Shown here in pieces: positions 1 to 8,983 of a DNA stretch of 64,000 bases; position 1 is the first letter of the stretch, and every line of letters begins with the position of its first letter. The notes beneath the pieces were generated by a model. The model was not told the DNA's origin. It ran no database searches and worked only from the letters and a program-made list of their open reading frames with translations. The position numbers and the translations under genes were made by a program. Origin of the DNA: Sphingobacteriales bacterium (GTDB lineage Bacteria > Bacteroidota > Bacteroidia > Chitinophagales > Chitinophagaceae); the NCBI GenBank assembly GCA_004144175.1, contig SEFT01000019.1, positions 16,124-80,123 of the forward strand. Direction: 5' to 3'.

Positions 1-1040
1 CGCTACTCATCGCATTCAGGCGATATGCAAACCTTGTATGGGTCAACTTCGTGCATACAGGTGTTTTCTGTTCTCTACATTGGTTACTGATCGAGGGCAC
101 TATATCATGGATAGAATTGTTCATTTACCTGCTGTTGCTGGCCGGTTGCAGGTTGCTTATATATATTATTTCCCTTTTTAGGGAGACAAAAAAGAAACCG
201 GGTTTGGCTGAATTGAATAGGCCAATTTCAGATTTCCTGTCCTTGTGGATGCACCTGGGTGTATACGATGTTACACAGGTATTATTCCGCTGGATCGATA
301 AAGCGATTATCGCATTCATAGTGGGAGAGGAGCTTTTTGCGCTTTACTATAATGGTTCTATCGATATACCATTCTTGCCGTTATTACTTGGTGCCGTAGC
401 TGGTGCGGGATTAATGCGTCTGGCAAATACACACGCAGCTACAGACGAGCAGCAAACCGCGCTGTCACTTGTGAACAGAACCGGAAGGTTACTTTCCTGT
501 ATTGTATTTCCGCTATTCTTCTTCTTTGTATGCTTTCGTTACGAACTGTTTGAGGTTGTACTGAGCGAGAAATACATAGCTGCGGTGCCAATATTCTTGG
601 TGTCGGTAATGGTGATGCCTTTACGTGCTTACAGCTTTACAACGGTACTGCAAAACCGGCATAAAGGCAGTGTCATAAACATAGGTGCTATAGCCGATTT
701 ATTACTTGCATGCGTTATGATGTACCCGCTGTATCTCTGGCTGGGTCTTCCAGGCGTAGCGCTGAGTTTTGTGGTGAGTAGCTACCTCCAGGCGGCGTAT
801 TATTTATACCACACCGGTGCTGTACTGGATGTGAGCATAGCCAGACTAATCCCGCTAAAAAACTGGCTGTTCAAGCTTATTGTTTTTGGTTGTTTGTTCA
901 TAGGGGTTCATTATTTGCTGGCACCATATTATGACAAGTTTATTGTTTTATTTTGGGGCATCGTTCTGGTAATCGTCACCGCACTGGCGTCGTTATGGCT
1001 GGAATATAAAAAAGCCTCGCAACATGGCCGCTCAGCGTAG
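1..1040 (+). CDS. Polysaccharide (O-antigen type) flippase, N-terminus cut by window edge
   Basis: This gene is partial: the frame is open from base 3, so the true start lies upstream and about 345 residues are visible. They contain many hydrophobic segments separated by short polar loops, the topology of the C-terminal part of Wzx-type flippases in the MOP exporter superfamily. Such proteins move lipid-linked sugars across the inner membrane for surface polysaccharide assembly. A GTG at base 51 is only an internal codon. The last 17 bp overlap the start of the K+ channel gene, which suggests co-transcription. The assignment rests on topology and general resemblance; the substrate cannot be inferred. 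Confidence 0.7.
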   Translation, partial: LLIAFRRYANLVWVNFVHTGVFCSLHWLLIEGTISWIELFIYLLLLAGCRLLIYIISLFRETKKKPGLAELNRPISDFLSLWMHLGVYDVTQVLFRWIDKAIIAFIVGEELFALYYNGSIDIPFLPLLLGAVAGAGLMRLANTHAATDEQQTALSLVNRTGRLLSCIVFPLFFFFVCFRYELFEVVLSEKYIAAVPIFLVSVMVMPLRAYSFTTVLQNRHKGSVINIGAIADLLLACVMMYPLYLWLGLPGVALSFVVSSYLQAAYYLYHTGAVLDVSIARLIPLKNWLFKLIVFGCLFIGVHYLLAPYYDKFIVLFWGIVLVIVTALASLWLEYKKASQHGRSA

Positions 1041-2004
1041 CAAAACAACTGGAAACATAGACAACACGGGCTTTGGTACTAACAGCAACGCCGAAGGCGG
1101 CAGGCTTACCAATAAAGATGGCAGCATCAACCTGCAACGCACAGGCATACCTTTCTTTCAGCGCATCAGCCTCTATCACACCTTGCTTAGGATGCCGAGG
1201 TTAAAGTTCCTGCTTTGCGTATTCCTGTTCTATACAGTACTGAATATCTTCTTTGCAACTATTTATATCATCATTGGTGTAGAGAACTTACAGGGCGTCC
1301 ATGCCGAAAATGAATTTACCAGTTTTCAGGCGGCATTTTTCTTTAGCTCACAGACTTTGACAACGGTAGGGTATGGGCACATCAGTCCTGTAAATCTATG
1401 GGCCAATATAATAGCCTCGCTGGAGTCGTTCATCGGTATATTGTCATTCGCCGTTGTAACTGGTCTCTTATACGGGCGATTTACAAGGCCGAAGGCATAC
1501 ATGCGCTTCTCGCAGAACGTGCTCATAGCACCGCATAAAGGCATACATGCACTGATGGCAAGGGTGGCGACCTATAAGAATACGCACCTTACTGATGTAG
1601 ATGCACAGGTAACGCTAGCGATGCATATACACGAGAATGGAAAACGCATTACGAGGTTCTTCCCTTTAGAACTGGAAATAAAAAAGATCAACTCCCTGGC
1701 ACTCAACTGGACCATCGTACACCTGATAAATGAGGATAGCCCGCTGTATCAAATGACATTGAGGGATATACAAGAAGCCGATATCGAACTGATCTATCAT
1801 TTGAAAGGTTTTGACGACCATTTTTCCAATGTAGTCCAGCAGCGTACGTCTTATACCTTCAATGAACTGGTGTATGGTGCTAGATTCCTACCCATGTATC
1901 ACAGGTCCGAAGATGGTAGCACTACCGTATTATCGCTGGATAAGATAAATGCCCATGAACCTGCGCCGCTGCCCGAACTCGGGAAATCAGCCTATAATGC
2001 TTAA
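1024..2004 (+). CDS. KirBac-type inward rectifier potassium channel
   Basis: This encodes an integral inner-membrane K+ channel of the prokaryotic Kir family, 326 residues. Two membrane helices (about 60-84 and 125-147) flank a pore loop carrying the selectivity filter TVGYG at residues 114-118. The C-terminal half (about 155-315) is the beta-rich cytoplasmic Kir domain, in which ligands gate the pore. The polar N-terminus of about 45 residues fits the cytoplasmic slide-helix region. The ATG at 1024 lies inside the end of the flippase gene, a translational-coupling arrangement. The rocD gene follows after 9 bp. The filter and domain order make the family assignment firm; the gating ligand is unknown. 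Confidence 0.92.
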   Translation: MAAQRSKTTGNIDNTGFGTNSNAEGGRLTNKDGSINLQRTGIPFFQRISLYHTLLRMPRLKFLLCVFLFYTVLNIFFATIYIIIGVENLQGVHAENEFTSFQAAFFFSSQTLTTVGYGHISPVNLWANIIASLESFIGILSFAVVTGLLYGRFTRPKAYMRFSQNVLIAPHKGIHALMARVATYKNTHLTDVDAQVTLAMHIHENGKRITRFFPLELEIKKINSLALNWTIVHLINEDSPLYQMTLRDIQEADIELIYHLKGFDDHFSNVVQQRTSYTFNELVYGARFLPMYHRSEDGSTTVLSLDKINAHEPAPLPELGKSAYNA

Positions 2005-2013
2005 CTTCGCGTT

Positions 2014-3249
2014 ATGCAGGTTACCAATACAATGTCTCCGTTGACCCAACAATTGCTGGAAAGAGAAGAACGCTACAGTGCCCACAACTACCATCCGCTA
2101 CCGGCGATGCTTACCCGTGCATCAGGCGTATTCGTATGGGATGTGGACGATAAGCGTTATTACGATTTCCTTTCCGGTTATTCGGCTGTCAACCAGGGAC
2201 ACTGTCACCCGCGCATTATTGAGGCATTTATCGAGCAGGCGCAAAAGCTTACGCTTACATCAAGGGCCTTCCATAGCGACTTGATGGGCGAGTATGCCGA
2301 GTATATTACTAAGTACTTTGGCTACGATAAAGTACTGCCTATGAATACGGGTGTAGAGGCAGTGGAAACAGCGCTGAAACTGGCTCGCCGCTGGGGTTAT
2401 ACCGTAAAGGGTATAGCTGATAACAAGGCGAAGATCATCGTTTGCGATCAGAACTTCCATGGCCGCACGCTCAACGTAGTATCGTTCAGTACCGACCCGA
2501 GTGCAAGGAGCAATTTTGGTCCTTTCATGCCGGGTTATGAGGTGGTTGCTTATAACGATTTAAATGCATTGCAGACCGCTTTGCAGGACAAGAATGTTGC
2601 TGCTTTCCTGGTAGAGCCTATACAAGGTGAGGCCGGGGTAATGGTACCCAATGAAGGCTACCTAAGCAAAGCATATGCCATGTGCCGCGAAGCCAATGTA
2701 CTGTTCATTGCAGATGAGATACAGACCGGACTGGCACGTACAGGTAAAATGCTGGCTTGCGACCATGAAGGCGTCCGCCCGGATATACTTGTATTAGGCA
2801 AAGCATTGTCTGGTGGTACCATGCCGGTATCTGCTGTACTGGCCGATGATGAGATCATGCTCACCATCAAGCCGGGAGAACATGGCTCTACATATGGAGG
2901 CAATCCGCTGGCATGTAAAGTTGCTATGGTATCGCTGCAAGTGTTGAAAGACGAAAAGATGGCGGAAAACGCCGCTACACAGGGAACATATCTGCGCGAA
3001 AAGCTTACAGCACTGAACCATCCTAATATTTCACTGGTGCGTGGTAAAGGTTTGTTGAATGCTATTGTAATTGAGCATGAGAATAAGGAAGCTGCATGGG
3101 ACCTCTGCCTGCAACTGAAAGAAAACGGACTGCTGGCTAAGCCTACCCATGGCGATAAGATACGTTTTGCGCCGCCGCTGGTTATTACCGGCCAGCAGAT
3201 AGATGAATGTGTAGACATCATACACCGCAGCCTGCAGCAGATATTCTAA
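2014..3249 (+). CDS. rocD: Ornithine--oxo-acid aminotransferase
   Basis: This is a cytosolic PLP enzyme (411 residues, the normal length) that moves the delta-amino group of ornithine to 2-oxoglutarate, giving glutamate semialdehyde for proline/glutamate metabolism. It is a fold-type I class III aminotransferase. The Schiff-base lysine is K263 in LGKALSGG, and the upstream FIADEIQTG motif holds the cofactor-binding aspartate. The N-terminal stretch around SAHNYHPLP and the [11 protein letters not shown] motif are typical of ornithine aminotransferases rather than acetylornithine enzymes. A second ATG at 2032 (MSPL) could be the true start. It is followed without any gap by the VIT gene. Confidence 0.93.
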   Translation: MQVTNTMSPLTQQLLEREERYSAHNYHPLPAMLTRASGVFVWDVDDKRYYDFLSGYSAVNQGHCHPRIIEAFIEQAQKLTLTSRAFHSDLMGEYAEYITKYFGYDKVLPMNTGVEAVETALKLARRWGYTVKGIADNKAKIIVCDQNFHGRTLNVVSFSTDPSARSNFGPFMPGYEVVAYNDLNALQTALQDKNVAAFLVEPIQGEAGVMVPNEGYLSKAYAMCREANVLFIADEIQTGLARTGKMLACDHEGVRPDILVLGKALSGGTMPVSAVLADDEIMLTIKPGEHGSTYGGNPLACKVAMVSLQVLKDEKMAENAATQGTYLREKLTALNHPNISLVRGKGLLNAIVIEHENKEAAWDLCLQLKENGLLAKPTHGDKIRFAPPLVITGQQIDECVDIIHRSLQQIF

Positions 3250-3900
3250 ATGCAGCTCGCACAAAACTATAACGAGAAGCCTGATATCATAACTGATATG
3301 GTCATTGGCATGTCCGATGGCTTTATGATACCGCTGGCGCTTACTACGGGTCTGTACAGTGCAGGGCTGGCCAGCGATATGATCATATATTCAGGGCTTA
3401 TTATAGCAGTTGTAGGCGCAGTGGCAATGGCTATTGGCCGCTACCTTTCGGCCCGCGAAGATGCAGCGCATCACCATGAAATGGCAACGGGCGGTCACGA
3501 TGATGACGCGTTGCTAGAGCATGTAGGTATCAGTGCAGAAACAAGGGCACTCATTTCATCCGAATCGGAAAAGGATAGACAGCAATGGATGGATATGATG
3601 GCGGCCAATGACCTGAGCCCTGAAGCGTTCAACGGGGCTTATAGCCGCAAAAGCGGATTGTATATCGGGTTGTCTTACGTCGTTGCTGGATTAGTTCCGG
3701 TGTTGCCGTTTATAGTAATTGCCGACTTAGCTACCGCTTGGATGTACTCTGCCGGTGTTACGGTTTTCTTACTGTTGGTGTTTGGCTACTTCAAAGGAAA
3801 GGCAACGGCGGTCAACCCTCTGGCTGGTGCATTGAGGGTGGCACTTACAGGTATCGTTGCTGCTATGGCAGCTTTTTATCTCGGTGGGTTATTTGCCTAG
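3250..3900 (+). CDS. VIT1/CCC1 family Fe2+/Mn2+ transporter
   Basis: This is an integral membrane protein of 216 residues in the VIT1/CCC1 family, whose characterised members move ferrous iron or manganese out of the cytosol. The N-terminal segment DMVIGMSDGFMIPLALTTG is the family hallmark. Helices lie around residues 22-40, 42-62, 139-160, 161-182 and 190-213. A polar central loop (about 65-130), rich in His, Asp and Glu, corresponds to the metal-binding domain. The ATG directly abuts the rocD stop codon. Its TAG stop shares a CTAG tetranucleotide with the stop codon of the convergent truA gene. Substrate specificity is inferred from the family only. Confidence 0.88.
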   Translation: MQLAQNYNEKPDIITDMVIGMSDGFMIPLALTTGLYSAGLASDMIIYSGLIIAVVGAVAMAIGRYLSAREDAAHHHEMATGGHDDDALLEHVGISAETRALISSESEKDRQQWMDMMAANDLSPEAFNGAYSRKSGLYIGLSYVVAGLVPVLPFIVIADLATAWMYSAGVTVFLLLVFGYFKGKATAVNPLAGALRVALTGIVAAMAAFYLGGLFA

Positions 3901-4661
3901 CGCTTATCTTTTATTTCTGTCAGCACACCTTCGGGGTATTTCACCTTTTCTAGGTATAGTCCATACCCTGCTACGCTGAAGTCAGCCTTTGTACAATCCA
4001 GCGCCTCTACTATTTTACGGAAGTCTGCTGTTGTGCCCTTACCTCTGGCTATTTGCAACTGCGTACCTACTAAGCCGCGCACCATGCCTCTCAGAAATCG
4101 GTTGCCCTCTACTATGTAGTGGATCTGTTCTTCATGCTGCTCCCAGTACGATTGGAAGATGGTACAGAGGAAGGTTTTTGACTGCGTATTTCGTTTGGAA
4201 AAACTCTCGAAGTTGGTGTACTCTTTAATGATAGCTGCTGTTTCGTGTAGGGCATCCATATTGATACGGAATGGAAAATACAGCGCACGGTTGATGAAGA
4301 ACGGATTCTTATGTGCATATATCCGGTACCGGTATTGCCTGCTGATGGCATCAAAGCGGGCATTCAATTCAGGATCGTTGGCTTGGTACACCCGCTTAAC
4401 AGACACTGCTTCCGGCATTATCGCGTTCATCTTGTACAGGAAGCTGGGATGCAGCGGCTCCTCTATGTCGAAATGATAAAAATTGCCCAGCGCATGTACA
4501 CCTTCGTCGGTGCGGCTGCTGCCGAATGATTCTATAGGTATGCGAAACAGCGTAGACAACGTTTTGTTGACGGCGAGTTGCACGGTGGGTAGTGCCCCCT
4601 GAAGCTGTGAGCCATGAAAGGCGGTGCCATCATACGTTACCTCAAGAAAATACCTCGCCAT
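3897..4661 (-). CDS. truA: tRNA pseudouridine(38-40) synthase TruA
   Basis: This cytosolic enzyme isomerises uridines 38-40 in the anticodon arm of many tRNAs. It has 254 residues. The catalytic aspartate is D52 in SSRTDEGVHA, and the N-terminal YDGTAFHGSQ motif is the usual TruA signature. RFLRGMVRGLVG in the C-terminal half matches the conserved fold. It is convergent with the VIT gene; the two stop codons overlap within one CTAG, leaving no room for a terminator. Upstream, 59 bp separate it from the DUF2157-like gene. That gap holds a TATTTTTG box, so it may have its own promoter. Confidence 0.95.
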   Translation of the reverse strand: MARYFLEVTYDGTAFHGSQLQGALPTVQLAVNKTLSTLFRIPIESFGSSRTDEGVHALGNFYHFDIEEPLHPSFLYKMNAIMPEAVSVKRVYQANDPELNARFDAISRQYRYRIYAHKNPFFINRALYFPFRINMDALHETAAIIKEYTNFESFSKRNTQSKTFLCTIFQSYWEQHEEQIHYIVEGNRFLRGMVRGLVGTQLQIARGKGTTADFRKIVEALDCTKADFSVAGYGLYLEKVKYPEGVLTEIKDKR

Positions 4662-4684
4662 TGCCTGATCGTTAAATTGAGCGG

Positions 4685-4692
4685 CAAAAATA
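4685..4692 (-). promoter_or_regulatory. Candidate -7 box (TATTTTTG) for truA
   Basis: Read on the minus strand this is TATTTTTG, a match to the Bacteroidota -7 consensus TAnnTTTG, 23 nt upstream of the truA ATG. No clear TTTG -33 element sits at the expected 17-23 bp. The same octamer precedes kynU and the acidic-protein gene at 16093. Confidence 0.4.
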
Positions 4693-4720
4693 GCTTCTTA
4701 TGTTCGAAAGATGGAATCGG

Positions 4721-5761
4721 CTAGTGAACTATAGGTTTATGCTCTCTCCTTCGGAATCGCTTCCTTTTCTCGATCCACCGGCCAACTACCCAAAACGATA
4801 CTGCTAGTATAAGGAAGAAGATACCCTTATTAGTGCTATCCCAGAAGTATTCGAAATACCTGCTGTACAGATTTAGCAGCAGGAACAACACCGCTAAATC
4901 TCGCGTATTATCATCGCGGTGTTTTACACCGAGGTAGAAGATATATCCTGTGATTACGCCGAATACGAATGAATAAGCCAGCACCTGCGTTTGACGCACT
5001 TTCGCCCACTCGTCGAGATAGCCATAGTTGCCGAATATCGACATCATCCACATGCTCATCATAAATAGCAGCAACGCAGAGATGTAAGTGAGCCGTTGCA
5101 CATACTCCAGCTTTTTATAACGGTTAATATAGTGGGTTGCACCCAGTATCAACAAGCTAAGCACCGCGAATCGCGTAGGGTAGTTCATGCCGAGAAATAG
5201 ATTGTTGCTGCTTTGCCAGGTGGTGAAGGCGCCAAACCAACCTACCAATGCTGCAATACCAGCCAGCCACAATACCCGTGAATGAAAAAAGACACTTAAT
5301 CCGAATAGCATAATTGTTGCAATGGCAAGAAATCCATTTCGCTCCGCTCCAAAGCCGGCATCCTTACAGATGTATACAAGGGAAGAAAGCAAGAGTAACG
5401 CTCCCATCACCATATATACTTCGTATGAAAAGGAGCCGAAGTTGTGTTTCGTACGGCGCAGGTACCAGAACCACACCGTGCCCAGCGCAGCGCAACCCAG
5501 TGCAATTACCATATTACTGAGCGAGAAATAAGACTTTAGCTTTTCGAGTATTTTATCGTCGATGAATATGGCGCCAAAGGCAAGTATGGTGCAGGAGATA
5601 GCTACTATAAAGAAGTATTGAGCGATCTGTTGACTATCGGTTCTTCTCAGGTTTATAGACTGTCTTAGCTCGGCAGCCTTAACGCTATCGAGTTTCCCCT
5701 GACTGGTCCATTCATCTAACGCGCGCATCAGTAGTCGCCACTCGTTCTTGTCTACATCCAT
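4721..5761 (-). CDS. Multi-pass membrane protein resembling DUF2157 proteins
   Basis: This 346-residue protein has a cytosolic N-terminal helical region (about 1-45, DEWTSQGKLDSVKAAELRQ) followed by eight or more membrane helices and a short basic tail (RWIEKRKRFRRR). A helical 'bottom-up' N-terminal domain before a helical bundle is the layout of DUF2157 proteins, whose function is unknown. The ATG at 5761 fits the polar N-terminus. It lies upstream of truA in the same direction. I recognise the architecture but cannot assign a role; the DUF2157 label is tentative. Confidence 0.65.
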   Translation of the reverse strand: MDVDKNEWRLLMRALDEWTSQGKLDSVKAAELRQSINLRRTDSQQIAQYFFIVAISCTILAFGAIFIDDKILEKLKSYFSLSNMVIALGCAALGTVWFWYLRRTKHNFGSFSYEVYMVMGALLLLSSLVYICKDAGFGAERNGFLAIATIMLFGLSVFFHSRVLWLAGIAALVGWFGAFTTWQSSNNLFLGMNYPTRFAVLSLLILGATHYINRYKKLEYVQRLTYISALLLFMMSMWMMSIFGNYGYLDEWAKVRQTQVLAYSFVFGVITGYIFYLGVKHRDDNTRDLAVLFLLLNLYSRYFEYFWDSTNKGIFFLILAVSFWVVGRWIEKRKRFRRREHKPIVH

Positions 5762-5865
5762 TGTGTATGATGGGTTTATGCTAAGTTACGAAAGTGGTTG
5801 TAAGTACAAATAATGCCGCGATATTTGAATTGTGAAACGTACACTTCAGATGTCGATGAATTGAA

Positions 5866-5896
5866 AAAAGGCAGCGCCGTTGTAGCGCTGCCTTTT
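5866..5896 (-). terminator. Rho-independent terminator after the TonB receptor gene
   Basis: This is a perfect 12-bp stem (AAAAGGCAGCGC with GCGCTGCCTTTT) around a 7-nt loop. On the minus strand it is followed by a T-run. It sits 20 bp past the stop codon of the receptor gene. Confidence 0.85.
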
Positions 5897-5915
5897 AAAT
5901 ATGCTATAGATGAAC

Positions 5916-8285
5916 TTAGAACGAAAAATTATACGTAACGCTAGGCAGTATCGGGAATATCGATACCTGTTTGATCTTCACCTGCGTGCTTTGTGCTAAG
6001 TTGCCTTCCAGGTCGGCATACAGGAAGTACGGGTTCTGGCGGCTGTATACATTGTAAATAGAGAATGCCCAGCTGCTCTGCCAGCGTTTTGGTTTCTTTG
6101 GCTTTGGTGTGTAGATGGCCGACAGGTCGAGGCGGTGATATGGGAACAAGCGGTAAGCATTGATGTCGCTATACAGCGGTGCCAATTGCGTCTGTACTAT
6201 GGCAAAACCTATTGGCAGCGTCACCGCGTTGCCCGAGCCAAATACAAATACCGATGAGAACGTCCATTTAGGATTAGCCTGGTAGGTCCCTACGATAGAC
6301 AGATCGTGTCTGCGGTCATACTTGGCGGGGAAGCGTCTTCCGTCATTGAGGTCGGGGAAGGTACGGTATGTCCACGATAGCGTATAGCCTATCCAACCAG
6401 TAAACTTACCGCGTGTTTTGTTGATAAAGAATTCTGCACCGTAAGCCTTACCATTACCGAATACAAAATCCAGCTCAGGGTCACGGGTAGTGTTAGGCTG
6501 GTAGTTTGCACGGTATTCTATCTGGTTCTTCATGTCCTTATAGTATACCTCAACCGATGTCTCTACTTTGTTGTCGAAGAAGTTTCGGAAGTAACCCAGC
6601 GAATACTGCCATGCTTGTTGCGGGTTTACCATCAAGGTACTAGGTAGCCATATATCGGTGGGCAAGGTGCTGCCGTTGTTCGATACCAGGTGTATGTATT
6701 GATAAGCCCTAGCTACACTTGCTTTGATAGACGACTTCTCAGAAAGGGTAAAGCGAAGATTTACACGCGGCTCCCAGCCACCATAGCTCTGTACGAGTTC
6801 GCCGCTGTTGTATTTGGTACTATCCGATTTCTTCTGATCGAAGCCGTACTGGTACTGCGTATATGGACCTATCTGTCCGAACCATGAATAGCGCACACCT
6901 GCGTTGATGCGGAACCATTTCGTCACATCAAAATCATCCATGATGTATGCCCCTGCTTCATGGGCATATTTTATCAGGGCATTATCAGGGTTCAGTACGG
7001 TTTCTCCCGCTTTGCCGGATATTTGGTTCGGGATGAATTTGTGCTTCGTATAAGCAATACCAGCTTTTATGTGGTGGTTGAAGCTGGTATAGTAGTCGAG
7101 GTCCGACTTCATATTATAGTCCCTGATACCCGAAGATAGTTTGAAATAGAAATCAGGAAGCCCGCCCGAAAATGCAAACTGGTAATCGTTATATACTGCA
7201 GTGGTGTTCAGGAAAAGCTTGTCATTAAACTGGTGGTTCCAGCGTAGGGTAGCAGTGCTGTTGCCCCAGGGAATATCTACATCGAAATTACCGCTGCTGC
7301 TGGCAAATTTGAATTTATCGCGGCCAAAATATCCGCTGAGGTACAAACGGTCTTTCTTGGTTATTTTATAGTTTGCTTTCAAATTAGCATCATAAAAATA
7401 GTAGCCTGAACCGCTGAATGTACCTGTTACAAATGGTTTTATCAGCACATCTATGTAAGTACGACGGCCCGACAGCATAAAGGAGCCCTTATCTTTCTTG
7501 ATAGGCCCTTCCAGCGTAAGGCGAGAGGCTATAAGCCCGATGCCGCCTTCGGCGTGATACTCTTTCATATTACCTTCCTTCATCGACACATCTACTACCG
7601 AAGAAAGGCGGCCACCATAGTTGGCGGGCATACCACCTTTTATTAGGGTTACATTCTTCAGCGCATCTGTATTGAACACGGAAAAGAAGCCGAACAGGTG
7701 GCCGGTGTTATATACTACCGCATCGTCCAATAGCATTAGGTTTTGGTCAGGGCCACCACCACGTACGTAGAAGCCGGCACTACCTTCTCCGGCAGACTTT
7801 ACACCCGGCATCAATTGCAGCGACTTTAGTATGTCCGTTTCCCCAAAAACAACGGGCAACGTCTTCACCTGCTCAGCCGAAAGCGTCATGGAGCCCATCT
7901 CCGTGCCCTTTACGTTCTCGTCGCGGCGGGTGGTGGTCACTTCAATTTCTTTCAGCGACGTGGTGCTTTGCATTTCTACATCTTGCGTACGGCTTTCTAT
8001 CAGGTTGATTGTCTCGGTACGCGACGTAAATCCCACATACGAGAAAATCACGGTATAAGATCCCGCAGGCATCGATATGGAATAGAAACCGTAGTTATTG
8101 GTCTGTGCGCCTATGGCCAGTTCCTTTACATATATAGTAGCATTGATAAGGGCCTCGCCGCTGGAAGCATCTTTCATATAACCGCTAAGCGACACTTTCT
8201 TCTGCGCAAGTAGGGTGCCCGGTGTTAGAAAGATAAAGAGTATGGCGAATAGGATGCCTGAAAAAAGGTTTTGTCTCGAAGACAT
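5916..8285 (-). CDS. TonB-dependent receptor with carboxypeptidase-regulatory-like N-terminal domain
   Basis: This is an outer-membrane active transporter of 789 residues. A signal peptide (about 1-27) precedes a carboxypeptidase-D regulatory-like beta-sandwich (about 30-113, VSLSGYMKDASSGEALINA). The plug (about 125-240) contains GGGPDQNLMLLDDA, and a beta-barrel ends in the aromatic strand SVTYNFSF. It is shorter than SusC proteins (about 1000 residues) and has no SusD partner, so glycan uptake is not indicated. It follows a DUF3347 lipoprotein gene with a 23-bp gap, so the two probably form an operon. Because DUF3347 is linked to heavy-metal systems, a metal or metallophore ligand is possible but unproven. 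Confidence 0.9.
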   Translation of the reverse strand: MSSRQNLFSGILFAILFIFLTPGTLLAQKKVSLSGYMKDASSGEALINATIYVKELAIGAQTNNYGFYSISMPAGSYTVIFSYVGFTSRTETINLIESRTQDVEMQSTTSLKEIEVTTTRRDENVKGTEMGSMTLSAEQVKTLPVVFGETDILKSLQLMPGVKSAGEGSAGFYVRGGGPDQNLMLLDDAVVYNTGHLFGFFSVFNTDALKNVTLIKGGMPANYGGRLSSVVDVSMKEGNMKEYHAEGGIGLIASRLTLEGPIKKDKGSFMLSGRRTYIDVLIKPFVTGTFSGSGYYFYDANLKANYKITKKDRLYLSGYFGRDKFKFASSSGNFDVDIPWGNSTATLRWNHQFNDKLFLNTTAVYNDYQFAFSGGLPDFYFKLSSGIRDYNMKSDLDYYTSFNHHIKAGIAYTKHKFIPNQISGKAGETVLNPDNALIKYAHEAGAYIMDDFDVTKWFRINAGVRYSWFGQIGPYTQYQYGFDQKKSDSTKYNSGELVQSYGGWEPRVNLRFTLSEKSSIKASVARAYQYIHLVSNNGSTLPTDIWLPSTLMVNPQQAWQYSLGYFRNFFDNKVETSVEVYYKDMKNQIEYRANYQPNTTRDPELDFVFGNGKAYGAEFFINKTRGKFTGWIGYTLSWTYRTFPDLNDGRRFPAKYDRRHDLSIVGTYQANPKWTFSSVFVFGSGNAVTLPIGFAIVQTQLAPLYSDINAYRLFPYHRLDLSAIYTPKPKKPKRWQSSWAFSIYNVYSRQNPYFLYADLEGNLAQSTQVKIKQVSIFPILPSVTYNFSF

Positions 8286-8308
8286 AAAAGAGTTTGAGTA
8301 AGCTGAGA

Positions 8309-8911
8309 TTATTTAAGTGTATCCGTCACTTCTCCACATTCCAGCATCTTCTTCCCAAAGTAAGGGTTACGTATTTCCGTTTCATTAGCCAGCCAGTATG
8401 CGCCTTTGTCGTTAAATGCCATCGGGCAGTATTGACGGTATATTTTGGTGTTCTTCAGTTCTGCAGCTTTCAGTAGCGCAAACATCGAATTGGAAATGCT
8501 TTCAAAAATGACGCGCTTCTTCTCGGTAGTAGAATCCTTCACATCGGCCAGTATCGCTTTGGATCCATCGATAACAGTATCTACGTAGGGCAGCAGCATT
8601 TTTCCGTTTATAGAGTCAATAGTTAGGTACTGCTTAAAGTCGGTAGCGCTTTTCAAAAGCCCGTTTGCACCGGAGTTGGCCCTAACCGGACTGGTAGCCA
8701 CCAATGCATCTTTCAATTCGTAATATCTGGTCACTACGTTCATTAGCCTTTGCGTATTAGCCTCATCCAGCTTGCTCTGCGGCGGCAGCGAAGGCTCCTG
8801 CGACTGTTCTGTGGCCTCTGTGGCAGTGGTTTCTTTTGTCTCTTCGGTAGTATTGTTGCAGCTGGCTGCGCCCAATATGGCGCATATTAAAAGAGCAGGA
8901 ATGTGACGCAT
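8309..8911 (-). CDS. DUF3347 domain lipoprotein
   Basis: This is a lipoprotein of 200 residues. I start it at the ATG at 8911 because it gives a proper signal peptide, MRHIPALLICAILGAASC, with the lipid-attachment cysteine at residue 18; a longer frame upstream lacks this. After a Thr/Glu-rich linker the domain contains RYYELKDALVA and ends with YCPMAF, KGAYWLANETEIRNPYFGKKMLECGEV. That pattern matches DUF3347, seen in periplasmic proteins and fused to CusB-type metal efflux adaptors. The Cys and Met residues there are possible metal ligands. It is the first gene of a probable operon with the TonB receptor. The role is not established. Confidence 0.8.
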   Translation of the reverse strand: MRHIPALLICAILGAASCNNTTEETKETTATEATEQSQEPSLPPQSKLDEANTQRLMNVVTRYYELKDALVATSPVRANSGANGLLKSATDFKQYLTIDSINGKMLLPYVDTVIDGSKAILADVKDSTTEKKRVIFESISNSMFALLKAAELKNTKIYRQYCPMAFNDKGAYWLANETEIRNPYFGKKMLECGEVTDTLK

Positions 8912-8968
8912 GGATAAAAAAATTTCGTGCAAAAATACAAGATGCTCTGATGCTAAACGCAATGATTG

Positions 8969-8976
8969 TAATTTTG
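8969..8976 (+). promoter_or_regulatory. Candidate -7 box (TAATTTTG) for the ABC-F gene
   Basis: This is an exact TAnnTTTG match in the 72-bp gap between divergent genes. It ends 7 nt before the ATG at 8984, so the transcript would have almost no 5' leader. No TTTG -33 element is visible at normal spacing. Confidence 0.4.
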
Positions 8977-8983
8977 TTGGCTT

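Noticed and set aside
51..1040. GTG at base 51 as the start of the flippase gene
   Set aside because: The frame remains open to the window edge and the visible part corresponds to the C-terminal portion of a larger transporter.
2658..3221. 187-residue open frame antisense to rocD
   Set aside because: It mirrors codons of a clear aminotransferase and has no recognisable motifs.
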